Shown piece by piece: positions 41,640 to 50,465 of a stretch of 64,000 nucleotides of DNA. The translations under genes were made by a program, and so were the position numbers. The notes under the pieces are model-generated. The model was not told the DNA's origin. It searched no databases and saw only the letters and a program-made list of their open reading frames with translations. Position 1 is the first letter of the stretch. The number at the start of each line of letters is the position of its first letter. Source of the stretch: Nonomuraea fuscirosea (GTDB lineage Bacteria; Actinomycetota; Actinomycetes; Streptosporangiales; Streptosporangiaceae); the NCBI RefSeq assembly GCF_003001935.1, contig NZ_PVNG01000005.1:434001-498000 (forward strand), in the 5' to 3' direction.

Positions 41640-42727
41640 GTCTGTCTCTCCACCGGGATCAGGATCGGGTCGGCCGCTTCGCGGTCGAGCAGCAGGCCGA
41701 TCGGCGCACCTCGTACGCCGACTCTGTAGTCGCCTGGCGGGAGCCCGGCAAGGCCGGCTCGGCACCGCTCGTCTCCTACGAGGAGCGGCAGGCGCTCCGG
41801 CAGCGTCGGCCCCGCTACAAGCGTCCCTCGGTTACTCAGGACGAGGGGACGATCGTCCAGCTGGGCGAACTGCCCCAGGCCGGCGGGCACAGGCACCGCG
41901 ACCTCCTCCAGCAACCCGGCTCTCGTCCGGTGCAGCGGAAGCGCGACCTGCTCATGCGTCGCCGCCACGCTGATGCGGCCCTCCGCAACGTCGCAGGCGC
42001 CGCGTGCGATCGCCGCCACGTCCAGCGTTCGGGGTTCGCGGCAGGCACCGTCCGCGATGGCCTGCCGGACCGGCGGAAAGTCCGCGAACCCGCCGATGAG
42101 GATGATCTCGGCACCGGGGCAGGAGGGCAGCAGCGCCTTGATCCGCTCGGCGAAGGCCGTGAACGTGTCGAGCACCAGACCCGCGGTGGCCCCTGCCACC
42201 ACCGCCTCGTCACGCACATAGTCGTGCCGCATCGCCTGCCGGATCACGGCTGCGAGCCGGACGCCGCCCTCTCGCAGCGCTCTGCCCATCTCGGCACCCG
42301 TTTCCGCGCCCGTGGCGGCGGTCACCGCCTCGACGAAAGCCCACCGGCCCAGCCTCGGCTCGGTCACGACGCTGACGGGCCGGATCAGCCCGTCGTGGGC
42401 GTCGGCGAGCGCGACGGTGAAGGCGTTCTCCCCCGCGTCGCAGACCAGCCATGTACTCTCCGCCCCGCCCGGCCGGATGACCGCCGCGATCGCGGCCGCC
42501 ATCCTGGGCACCGCGTGCACGGGCCCCAGCGGCACCAGTGCTCGATGGAGCAGTTCCTCCTCGATCACTCCCATCCCGCCCGTAAGCAGGACGATCCGTT
42601 CGTGCGCGGGCGACCCTGGCGCGTCAGGCAGGGCGCGGGCGCCGGTCGCCTCCGAGGCGGGCCGCACCGTGATCGACTCCCCGTCCGCCTCGGTGCGGCC
42701 GCCGTCAGTGTCGAGCACCATGGTCAT
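41636..42727 (-). CDS. Hsp70/actin-fold ATPase-like protein
   Basis: A 363-residue protein with actin/Hsp70-fold signatures: CDAGENAFTVALADAHDG resembles the phosphate-2 loop (DxGG-x-T-x-x-V pattern) and AEIILIGGFADFPPVRQAI matches the adenosine motif (hGGxxxxPxV). The phosphate-1 loop at the N-terminus is poorly conserved, and no Hsp70 substrate-binding domain follows; instead about 100 beta-rich residues end the protein. ATG 42727 overlaps the GAP1-like stop (ATGA). It may hydrolyse ATP weakly or act as a nucleotide-dependent switch. It belongs to divergent Hsp70-like proteins seen in actinobacterial conflict operons; exact family assignment needs a profile search. Confidence 0.7.
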   Translation of the reverse strand: MTMVLDTDGGRTEADGESITVRPASEATGARALPDAPGSPAHERIVLLTGGMGVIEEELLHRALVPLGPVHAVPRMAAAIAAVIRPGGAESTWLVCDAGENAFTVALADAHDGLIRPVSVVTEPRLGRWAFVEAVTAATGAETGAEMGRALREGGVRLAAVIRQAMRHDYVRDEAVVAGATAGLVLDTFTAFAERIKALLPSCPGAEIILIGGFADFPPVRQAIADGACREPRTLDVAAIARGACDVAEGRISVAATHEQVALPLHRTRAGLLEEVAVPVPAGLGQFAQLDDRPLVLSNRGTLVAGPTLPERLPLLVGDERCRAGLAGLPPGDYRVGVRGAPIGLLLDREAADPILIPVERQT

Positions 42728-45210
42728 CGGCGCCACAGCCGCCATCCTCCCTCTGCAGCCAGGTTCTTGATGCGTTGCGCGGCCTCCTTCAGTCCTTCCC
42801 TGGCCTCCTCGCCGAGCGAATGGCCGCCCGGCACCACGCAGTCGAGGAGACCGAGATGGAAGTCCATCTCACGGAGCAGCAGAAGGGTGACCTCCGCACG
42901 CGGTCCTGCCTTTGAGACGTCATCGGCTATGTACACCCTCAGCAGGTCACGGAGCCACTCGTCCATCCGTTCGGAATGGACGGGCGCGGACGGGTGCAGC
43001 ATGCGGGTCTGCCTGAGCAGCCACAGCAGCTCCTCGCCGGTCGGATGCCACTCGGATACGCGGAGCGCTTCGCAGATCTGGCCGGCCGTGGTGCCGGCGA
43101 GATATCCCTCGGCGCACAACATCGCCACCTGCTTCGGGTCGGCACTCCGGCGCAGCGCCCGGAGTGCGATCAGCGGTGCTTCGGATCGCAGCGGCGGGTC
43201 CTCTCGAAGGGCGGTCGCCCACCAGCCCGCATATTCCGGGTTCGCGCTGAGGCGGGGATCCAGGGCGCGCCCAGCGGCGACGACGCGCGCGAGAGTTACG
43301 CCGCCGGCCTCTCCGTCCCCGCCGACAGCCGCGGAAAGGCTCAGGACCAGCGCGGCCGAGTCCGGCTCGGCGGGCCAGGTCCAGGTCTCCAAGTGCCGGG
43401 CCAGACCATCGAGGACACGGGCACGCAAGGGCGACGACGACAGCCGCAGGACCTCCAGGAATCCGGCTCGGTAGGCTGCCTGCTCCGCCTGCCCGACGAA
43501 GCGGAGATGCCGCGGCCCGCTCCTCAGCCCGAGCAGCAGCGCGTCGATCACGCCCTGCTCGGTGGCTCCCGCCCGCTCAAGGCCCGCCAGCCGGCTGCCC
43601 CAGAACGCGGCGTCGATCCGAGCCTGGCCGACCAGCCAGCCGACGAAAGCGGGCAGCACCAGGCCGAGCCGCTCGTACGCGGCGGCGACGCGCAGGTAGT
43701 CATACAGACAGTTCGCCCCGTAGGCCGCCAGCTGCTCGATCTCGCACTCGCTGATCCGCACGCCGGGACCGGTGAGGACCGCATCGAAGGAGCCCATGGG
43801 GACGGGCAGACGCGTCTTCAGCTGCTCCACGAGCGCGGACAGGTCCTCCGGCCGGTCCAGCAACTCCGTGATCAGCGCGAACGCCAGGGGGATGTCGCGC
43901 ACGACCGCCTCGAAGGTCTCGGCGTGATCGGTGTCGAGCCTCCGCTTGACCTGCGCCGCGGCGACGGCCAGGCTGCGCGCGTGCACCGTGGTGCCACCGC
44001 CTTCGAGCACCGCTGCCAGGTACCGGTCGCCGATACCCAAGGTCTCGGCCGCAGCCACGTATGCCGACGTGTCGCGGTCGGGATCCGGTCCACAGAGCGC
44101 GGCCGCGCCCGCGTGCACCAGACGGTCGAACGGCGTGCGGTGATCGGCGGCCACCTCGTTCCAGACACGCGTGATCAAGGGGATGTCCTCGCGGTCGGCG
44201 GCGTCGATCAGCTCGCCGAACACGAGCACCCGGTCCTCCTGTGACTCCAGCAGCCGCCACTCCTCGGAGTTGAACATGCGCCGCAGGTCCGCGCGGGTCG
44301 CGTGCCCCTGCCGGGCCGCCTTCAGCACCCGGAGGTGCCAGTCGAACTCGTTCAGAGATCGGATCGCGTCCTCGGGCCCGTTGACCGGGCCGGTCATCAG
44401 GCGCAGGTGGCCGATGACCCGGGCAACCGCTTCCTCGCCCGAGCCCCCGCCGGTCAGCTCGCGCAGCCGCTGCAGATAGGTCCCGGCGATGTCGGCGCGT
44501 GCGGGAGGCCCTGCCGGGGCGAGCCAGTCGAGCTCAAAGGAGTTCGCCCGGTTGTGCCGGGCGAAGGCGAGCCTGACATGCTTGCTCCCGCCCTCATGCC
44601 AGGTGCCGGCGCTGTACTCGGTCCGCCACCCGTACGGCAGCAACGCGGCGACCGCGTCCAGGAATGTCAGCCGCTCCTCCAGCCGCAGCTCCGGGCAGCG
44701 CGTGACGGTGACCGGCCCCTCCAGTGACATCGCGGCGGCCGTCGCCACCCGGGCGAAACCGAGTGCCGCGATCGACCGGGCCTGCTCGGTCGCCTTCGTA
44801 GCGGACAGCTCGATCCGCATCGGCGCCCCGGCCGACGGTAGTGGCGCCCGGCGGAGGGTGTGGTAAAGGTCCTGGTAGGAGATCGCCTCCGCGCACAGCG
44901 CCTGGTACGGCACGGCGAAGTACCGGCTGTGCGCGATGGGGCGCCCCGCGCCGTCGGGGTCGTTCGACCACTCCTGCACGGTCAGACCCACGTAGGTGAT
45001 TTCGCCGTCTCTCGCCTCGTTGATCGCCACCCACGGCAACGATCCGGGGGAATCGCGGTCCGCCGGCGGATTGCCCAGCGAGTACCGCGAGAGGATCAGC
45101 ATGAGGTCGCCGTCGGTGAATCCGAATCCGCCCGACGCCATGATGGTGTAGTCCTCGTGGCTGTCGCGGGGCTTTCCGTGCAATGCCCAGCCGGCCCGTA
45201 CCTCTGTCAT
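42724..45210 (-). CDS. GTPase-associated protein 1 (GAP1)-like
   Basis: An 828-residue, multi-domain soluble protein. The N-terminal part (about 1-230) contains a mixed alpha/beta domain with GFGFTDGDLMLILSRYSLG, VGLTVQEW and HSRYFAVPY; the central and C-terminal parts are helical. No P-loop or protease motif is visible. The N-terminal pattern and position next to a TRAFAC-type GTPase gene match the GAP1-N/M/C proteins described in computational surveys of NTP-dependent conflict systems. ATG 45210 follows the GTPase stop by one base. It probably couples the GTPase to sensing or effector components. The identification is from pattern and context, not from a database hit. Confidence 0.7.
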   Translation of the reverse strand: MTEVRAGWALHGKPRDSHEDYTIMASGGFGFTDGDLMLILSRYSLGNPPADRDSPGSLPWVAINEARDGEITYVGLTVQEWSNDPDGAGRPIAHSRYFAVPYQALCAEAISYQDLYHTLRRAPLPSAGAPMRIELSATKATEQARSIAALGFARVATAAAMSLEGPVTVTRCPELRLEERLTFLDAVAALLPYGWRTEYSAGTWHEGGSKHVRLAFARHNRANSFELDWLAPAGPPARADIAGTYLQRLRELTGGGSGEEAVARVIGHLRLMTGPVNGPEDAIRSLNEFDWHLRVLKAARQGHATRADLRRMFNSEEWRLLESQEDRVLVFGELIDAADREDIPLITRVWNEVAADHRTPFDRLVHAGAAALCGPDPDRDTSAYVAAAETLGIGDRYLAAVLEGGGTTVHARSLAVAAAQVKRRLDTDHAETFEAVVRDIPLAFALITELLDRPEDLSALVEQLKTRLPVPMGSFDAVLTGPGVRISECEIEQLAAYGANCLYDYLRVAAAYERLGLVLPAFVGWLVGQARIDAAFWGSRLAGLERAGATEQGVIDALLLGLRSGPRHLRFVGQAEQAAYRAGFLEVLRLSSSPLRARVLDGLARHLETWTWPAEPDSAALVLSLSAAVGGDGEAGGVTLARVVAAGRALDPRLSANPEYAGWWATALREDPPLRSEAPLIALRALRRSADPKQVAMLCAEGYLAGTTAGQICEALRVSEWHPTGEELLWLLRQTRMLHPSAPVHSERMDEWLRDLLRVYIADDVSKAGPRAEVTLLLLREMDFHLGLLDCVVPGGHSLGEEAREGLKEAAQRIKNLAAEGGWRLWRR

Positions 45211-45211
45211 G

Positions 45212-46255
45212 TCAGCTCCTCGGGAGCGTGGCCGTGGCGAGCCAGACCAGCGGCTCGATGACGTTGATCGGGTGGACGCCGCCGAGGATGCGTGTGGTGT
45301 CCCCTTCAGGGCCGGTCTCCTCGACGACGTTCCAGGGCTGGGCGGGCTGGAACCGCCGCACTTTGGGGTCGAGGTAGAAGCCGACGGCCGAGGTCATGAA
45401 ATAGCGCGTGCGGTCCGGGCTGAAGGACGTTCTGATGCCCTTGTCCAGCAGAACGGCACTGTTCTGCACGTCGGACGCGCACAGGACGGAGAACAGCTCC
45501 GCGGCCAGCGCATCCGGCACCGTCGGGAACCCCTCGTCCTTGGTGGTGTTGTCGGCGTAGCCGAGCCGGTGCGCGGGCTCGTAGACGTAGGGGTGGTCGA
45601 ACTTGGTGATGCAGACGGCGAGGTGGTGCGGCAGGAACCGGTCGCGGCTGCGGCCCGCGGCCCGCTGGGCCAGCTGCATCACGGTCCGTTGGAAGTAGTC
45701 GTAGGAGTCCCGCCGGCTTCGCTCACGGGTCGGGTCGAAGAGGTAGATGAGCCCGTCACAGGACACGAGGTGATCGATCAGGCGCTCCTCTTCGGACAGG
45801 TCCTTCCGGCCGTCACCCGCGTCGGCTCCGTCGTCGTCGTGGAACTGGACCCGGCCCGACGGCGCCGCGTTCGACCTGCGGCTGTCGCCCCGGTACATGC
45901 CTCCTGGAGCGTCGAGAAGGTCGAGCATGATGGCCGTGACCTCTCGTTCGGTCCGGGTCAGCCCGAACCTGGTCCTGCGGCGTACCTCCCGCTCACCGCG
46001 GAACACCCACTGGAGGTTCGGCGGCAGATTCAGCGTCGCGGCCGGGAACTGCCGCAGCGTGATCAACTGATGGGTCATGTCGGTAAGGAAGTCCGTCGAG
46101 GCGTCGTTGCTGCCGTGCAGCCACCAGTCGGATTCCCCTTGGTCGACGGCCACGCGCAGCGCGGCGAGAAAGGTCGTCTTGCCGCTCTGCGGAGCGCCCC
46201 AGAGGCCGATGCGTCCCTGGAACGGGGCCCGCGGTTCCGGGCCGGGAAAGGTCAT
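45212..46255 (-). CDS. P-loop GTPase of TRAFAC type (DO-GTPase-like)
   Basis: A 347-residue GTPase. G1 is GAPQSGKTT (Lys26), G3 is LDLLDAPGG (DxPG), and G4 is the ITKFD motif at about residue 230; a long insertion with acidic residues (FHDDDGADAGDG) precedes LSEEERLIDHL. Phe/Trp-rich C-terminal region ends near LVWLATATLPRS. No membrane segment is seen. ATG 46255 starts two bases after the vWA gene stop. It is the likely molecular switch of the operon, partnered with the GAP1-like protein downstream. The G4 motif TKxD supports GTP specificity. Confidence 0.85.
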   Translation of the reverse strand: MTFPGPEPRAPFQGRIGLWGAPQSGKTTFLAALRVAVDQGESDWWLHGSNDASTDFLTDMTHQLITLRQFPAATLNLPPNLQWVFRGEREVRRRTRFGLTRTEREVTAIMLDLLDAPGGMYRGDSRRSNAAPSGRVQFHDDDGADAGDGRKDLSEEERLIDHLVSCDGLIYLFDPTRERSRRDSYDYFQRTVMQLAQRAAGRSRDRFLPHHLAVCITKFDHPYVYEPAHRLGYADNTTKDEGFPTVPDALAAELFSVLCASDVQNSAVLLDKGIRTSFSPDRTRYFMTSAVGFYLDPKVRRFQPAQPWNVVEETGPEGDTTRILGGVHPINVIEPLVWLATATLPRS

Positions 46256-46257
46256 GA

Positions 46258-48000
46258 TCACTCCTGTGATGAGTCGGCCAGCGGGAAGGGAAGGCGGACG
46301 GGGTTCGGCGAAACCAGTGCCATGGCCTCGCCGAGCTTGCTGGCGGTCGCCGCGCCGAGCGGTGCCACCACCCGCAGGCCAAGCGTCCGCCACGGGTTTT
46401 CCTGCGGTCCTGGTGGCTCGTCCAGCACCGCCAGCCGGACCCCGATGCCGACGGTGTCGAGCCGGCGCGCGTACATCGTCCAGTCCCAGCCAAGTGGGCA
46501 CCGCTGTGCCGGCCGCGGCACGTCGGCTACCGCGGCGGGATGCGGTGGCCGACCGGCTACCACCACCAGGATGCGGGACCCCCTCGCCGGACGTTGGGTG
46601 CAGCGCCGGGCCACCTCCTGCAGGGCGTCCTCCAGCGGCGCGGCGTTCCGATTCCAGCGCGACGCGGCGTCCGGCAGGGCGTCGAGCGCCTCCTGCGCCT
46701 CCGCGGGCGAGCCGAGCCAGCGTCCATGCACGACGTGCTCGTCCGCCGCTCCGGCCGCGTAGTGGTCGGCGTAGCCGAGAAGCGCGATGCCGGCCGGCAC
46801 GGTGAGCTCTGCCGCGAGCAGGTCGAACAGCTCCGCGAGCAGCTTCCTGCGCCGCCGCGCCGCGTCCTGCGGCCCGTTCAGCTCGACCAGACAGATGATC
46901 TCCACCGGACTGCTCCGGACATCGATTCGTTCGGGCGCGAGCGCCTCCAGCTGAGCGAGGCTCCGCCGGTCGGGCCGGGCGCCTGCGGGCGAGATCAGCC
47001 GCACCAGCCCCGGTGCCGCCAGCTCGGCCTGCACCGGAACGGGCACGCCTGGGCGCAACCTCACGGACCAGGCCCCAACGAGGCGGCGGGTGCCCGTCAC
47101 TACGGCCAGCACGGAGTCATTGTGGGTCCCGCCCGGCGGGCAGCGGACCGTGACCGTGGCGGTCTTCCGCGCGCGGTCCCCTTGAGCGAATAGGGGCCGA
47201 GGGGCCAGCCGGATCGTTCCATCCCTTCCGACTTCGGCGGTGAGCAGGCCGTACGAGGTGTGCAGCGGCTGCTCGGCCAGGACGCGGGTCAACACGGGCG
47301 CGACCTCTCCGGCGTCGGCGGCGGCCCGCAACCGCGGATGACACCGCCGGAGATGGTCGATCAGCTCGACGGGCAACGTCCAGCCGGGGCGGCGGTTGAC
47401 GGCGACCAGCACGGAGTCGCCCGGCAACTCGAACGCGGCGAGCAGGCCTTCGGCCCAGCCGGCCAGCCGCACGCTGATCTCAGCCCGATCCACTCCGACC
47501 AGGCCGCCCGCGAGCTGGTAGCGCAGATGTTCCGCGTCAGCCGCCAGCATGGGCAGCACCTCGCGCCACGGCTGGGACCGCCGCTCGGCCGGCGGGCCGC
47601 CGGGGTCGGGGTCCGCGGCAGCGGCCCGGGTGATCGTGATGTCCTGCGGCCCGATCTCCACCAGGGCGAGGACCTGCCCGGCGGCCAGGGACGCGAAGGC
47701 AGTTGTCAGCACGGGCTGGAGTGGCTCCGTCCGCGCGGCGACGTGCTCCTCCGCCTGATCCCAGTCCGCCCGGGTGGGCTCGCCGCGCAGCAGCGGAGCG
47801 ATCGTGTCCCGGTCGCAGCCGGCCCGTACCGCGGCCCGCACGTCATGGGAAAGTTGCGCCGAGGCCAGTTCCGCCGCGAAGGCGGAGCGGTTCCCCTCCC
47901 CCACGGTCCAGCTCGTACGCAGCGTCCAGCCGCACGCGCAGCGCTCGTGCCGCCCGATCGGCAGCCGGCAGACCGGGCAGGCGGGACTACCGGTGCGCAT
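46258..48000 (-). CDS. Zinc-ribbon protein with vWA-like domain
   Basis: A 580-residue protein. The N-terminus has a zinc-ribbon with Cys8, Cys11, Cys21 and Cys23 (CPVCRLP, CACGW). The middle (about 180-380) is beta-rich. The C-terminal third resembles a von Willebrand A fold: IICLVELNGPQDAARRR, then GIALLGYADH and SRILVVVAGRPPHP, but the MIDAS motif DxSxS is degenerate, with ELN in its place, so metal binding is doubtful. ATG 48000 lies within the last codons of the AAA gene (14-bp overlap). vWA proteins commonly act as adaptors for AAA ATPases, and the AAA gene is directly upstream. Confidence 0.75.
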   Translation of the reverse strand: MRTGSPACPVCRLPIGRHERCACGWTLRTSWTVGEGNRSAFAAELASAQLSHDVRAAVRAGCDRDTIAPLLRGEPTRADWDQAEEHVAARTEPLQPVLTTAFASLAAGQVLALVEIGPQDITITRAAAADPDPGGPPAERRSQPWREVLPMLAADAEHLRYQLAGGLVGVDRAEISVRLAGWAEGLLAAFELPGDSVLVAVNRRPGWTLPVELIDHLRRCHPRLRAAADAGEVAPVLTRVLAEQPLHTSYGLLTAEVGRDGTIRLAPRPLFAQGDRARKTATVTVRCPPGGTHNDSVLAVVTGTRRLVGAWSVRLRPGVPVPVQAELAAPGLVRLISPAGARPDRRSLAQLEALAPERIDVRSSPVEIICLVELNGPQDAARRRRKLLAELFDLLAAELTVPAGIALLGYADHYAAGAADEHVVHGRWLGSPAEAQEALDALPDAASRWNRNAAPLEDALQEVARRCTQRPARGSRILVVVAGRPPHPAAVADVPRPAQRCPLGWDWTMYARRLDTVGIGVRLAVLDEPPGPQENPWRTLGLRVVAPLGAATASKLGEAMALVSPNPVRLPFPLADSSQE

Positions 48001-50464
48001 CGGGAACGTCCTCCCCGTGGAACGCGTTCGGGTCGGCGCCGGGTTCTTCGGCGCATCGTGCGGCCAATCGCGCGACCATCTCCTCGAGCAGGCCGCGCAC
48101 GGTCCTGGCGTTGCCGAAGCCGGGTGCGTGCCGGGCGACCTCCAGCCAGGCGGAACTCTTCGTCCGGGCCTGCGGCGACAGCGTGTAACCCTCCGCGGCG
48201 GCCATCGAGGCGAGGATCTCTACAAGTTCCGCCACCTCATACCCGGAGAACTCGATGCGTTCGCCGAACCTGGAGGCGAGACCGCTGTTGGCGGCCAGGA
48301 ATCTGGCCATCTCCGCCGGATAACCGGCGGCGATGACGCTGAACTGGCCGCGTCTGTTCTCCATCTCCCGGGTCAGCGTGTCGATCGCCTCCCGCCCGAA
48401 GTCGTGTCCGACCGCCTCCCCGCCGGGCGACAGGCTGTAAGCCTCGTCGATGAAGAGCACCCCGTCCCGGGCCTCCTCGATGCGCTTCCTCACCTGCGGT
48501 GCCGTCTGGCCGACGAAGCCGGCGACCAGGTCCGCCCGGTCGACCTCGATCACGTGCCCACGAGAGAGCAGCCCCAGCTCCCGGAAGATCCGTCCGATCT
48601 GCCTGGCCACCGTGGTCTTGCCGGTGCCCGGCGGGCCGACGAACAGCAGATGTGGCGCCGGCACCTCGCCGCGCCCGCGTCGCTGGTTGTGCTGGATGCG
48701 CAGGACGGTCCTGCGTACGCTCTCCTTGAGCGTCCGCATCCCGATCAGCGAGTCCAGCGGCCCGAGCAGCTCAGCGACCGGCGGCGGCACGGGATCGGCA
48801 GTCCAGCGCTCGGGCAGATCGCGCGGGTCGAGCGGCGAGCGGCGGTCGTCACGGACCCGCAGGGCCCAGCGCTGTGCTGTCTCATCGGCCAGTTCCCGCA
48901 TCGCCCTGGCGTTGCCGAACCGCTCGGTCCGCTGCCGGTACAGCCGATCGACCACCTTGTCCAGCGCGGCGTCGAACGCGTCTGTCCGTACCAGCTTGCG
49001 GTCGTCCAGGAACGTGCGGCAGATGCTTGCCAGCATCGGCGGTTCGTAGTCGGGAAAGTCCAGGCAATTCGCCTTCGGGAACCGGCTCTCTAATCCGGGG
49101 TTGCTCGCCAGGAACTCGCGGATGGGGTCGCCGTAGCCGGCTACGATCACCACCAGCCGCTGCCGGTCGTTCTCCATCCTGGCCAGCAGGACGTCGATCG
49201 CCTCCTGACCGAATCCACCGGCTCCCTCGCCGTCCTTGAGCGTGTATGCCTCGTCGATGAACAACACGCCATCCAGCGCCCGGTCGATCACCGCCTCGGT
49301 CTTGATCGCGGTCTCGCCCACGTACTGGCCGACCAGGTCGGCCCGACTCGCCTCGACGAGATGGCCCCGCCGCAGCAGGCCGAGCTCCAGGAAGATCTCT
49401 CCGACCAGCCGCGCCACCGTGGTCTTCCCGGTCCCCGGGTTCCCCGTGAACACCATGTGCCGGGCCACCGGCTCCGAGCCCTCGGGCGGCTGCCAGCGCA
49501 GATTCTCCAGGTGACGGCGAACGGGCTCGAGTCCCTTGAGGTCGGCGAGCCGCGCCCACACATCGCCCTGTGCGGACATGGAGCCGTCCACCCATTTGCG
49601 CTCCCGGAGGGTTTCCGCCTCGAAAGGCTGCCCCCGGTCACACAGTCCGCGTAGTCTTCCCTCCCAGTCCCTGAGCGTTCGCCCCGCGGCCGCCATCTGC
49701 CTGACGATCAAGGGCAGCGCGGCCCAGTCCGCGATGGCGAGACCTTGTTTCACGTGCAGCCGGTGCACCAGCCTGGTCAGCTCGGCCTCCTGCGGCGGCT
49801 CGATCCGCCCGGGGGTGCCGCGGCGGCGCCGCTCCGCGCGGACGGCCGCCCGCAGACCCGGCAGATTACGGCTGTCCTGGGCGTACCGCTCGATCTGGGA
49901 GAGCTCTTCGTTGTCGAAAAGCAACAGGCAGAGGTTGCCGGCTCCCATGCGCCCGTCCAGCCAGCTCTCGAGGGCGGTGGCCAGGTCGCGGTGGCCGTCC
50001 AGCCAGGCGTCGATCACCTCGATCCGTTCCAGGATCATCGCGGTACGGGCGTCGCCCTTGTTCATCAGCGACCGCATGAGCCGGATGGCGGAGACGTCTG
50101 TCATGACGCTGCGAACTTCCGCTCGCTCGGGCCGGGGCGGCTCCCGCAGGAGCGTGGTGCCCAGGGGTCCTGCCACGGCGTGCCGCCGCCGGCGTACGGC
50201 CTGCGCCTCCTCCCCATGTCCCAGCCGGGACCCCGCATCGCGGACGGTCAGCATGTTCTCGATCGAGAAGAACACGATGCGCTGGAAACCGGTCGCGTGC
50301 AGCATGTCGTGTAACGCCTGGCTCAGATCGACGCGGTGGTAGTCCTCGGTCACGAAGGCGTCGCGGGCGCCTTCTCTGTACAGGAGCAGCATCGGGACAC
50401 CTTCACCGGCGGCCTCGTACAGGGGCCGCAACCGCTCAGGGACGGCCAGGCTTCGCTCCTTCAC
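47987..50464 (-). CDS. Double AAA+ ATPase (CbbX/SpoVK type)
   Basis: An 825-residue protein. The first 300 residues are an N-terminal domain with a vWA/TOPRIM-like start (LFFSIENML region) and helices. Two AAA+ modules follow: Walker A GNPGTGKTTVARLVGE (near 335) and GPPGTGKTTVARQIGR (near 615), Walker B GVLFIDEAYTL and GVLFIDEAYSL. Both have intact sensor and arginine-finger regions (ESRFP, ASRFGE). The closest known relatives are CbbX-type remodelling ATPases and EccA of ESX secretion. GTG 50464 is one base after the preceding stop. It would form a hexameric remodeller of the system, working on the vWA or CHAT proteins. Confidence 0.9.
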   Translation of the reverse strand: MKERSLAVPERLRPLYEAAGEGVPMLLLYREGARDAFVTEDYHRVDLSQALHDMLHATGFQRIVFFSIENMLTVRDAGSRLGHGEEAQAVRRRRHAVAGPLGTTLLREPPRPERAEVRSVMTDVSAIRLMRSLMNKGDARTAMILERIEVIDAWLDGHRDLATALESWLDGRMGAGNLCLLLFDNEELSQIERYAQDSRNLPGLRAAVRAERRRRGTPGRIEPPQEAELTRLVHRLHVKQGLAIADWAALPLIVRQMAAAGRTLRDWEGRLRGLCDRGQPFEAETLRERKWVDGSMSAQGDVWARLADLKGLEPVRRHLENLRWQPPEGSEPVARHMVFTGNPGTGKTTVARLVGEIFLELGLLRRGHLVEASRADLVGQYVGETAIKTEAVIDRALDGVLFIDEAYTLKDGEGAGGFGQEAIDVLLARMENDRQRLVVIVAGYGDPIREFLASNPGLESRFPKANCLDFPDYEPPMLASICRTFLDDRKLVRTDAFDAALDKVVDRLYRQRTERFGNARAMRELADETAQRWALRVRDDRRSPLDPRDLPERWTADPVPPPVAELLGPLDSLIGMRTLKESVRRTVLRIQHNQRRGRGEVPAPHLLFVGPPGTGKTTVARQIGRIFRELGLLSRGHVIEVDRADLVAGFVGQTAPQVRKRIEEARDGVLFIDEAYSLSPGGEAVGHDFGREAIDTLTREMENRRGQFSVIAAGYPAEMARFLAANSGLASRFGERIEFSGYEVAELVEILASMAAAEGYTLSPQARTKSSAWLEVARHAPGFGNARTVRGLLEEMVARLAARCAEEPGADPNAFHGEDVPDAHR

Positions 50465-50465
50465 T

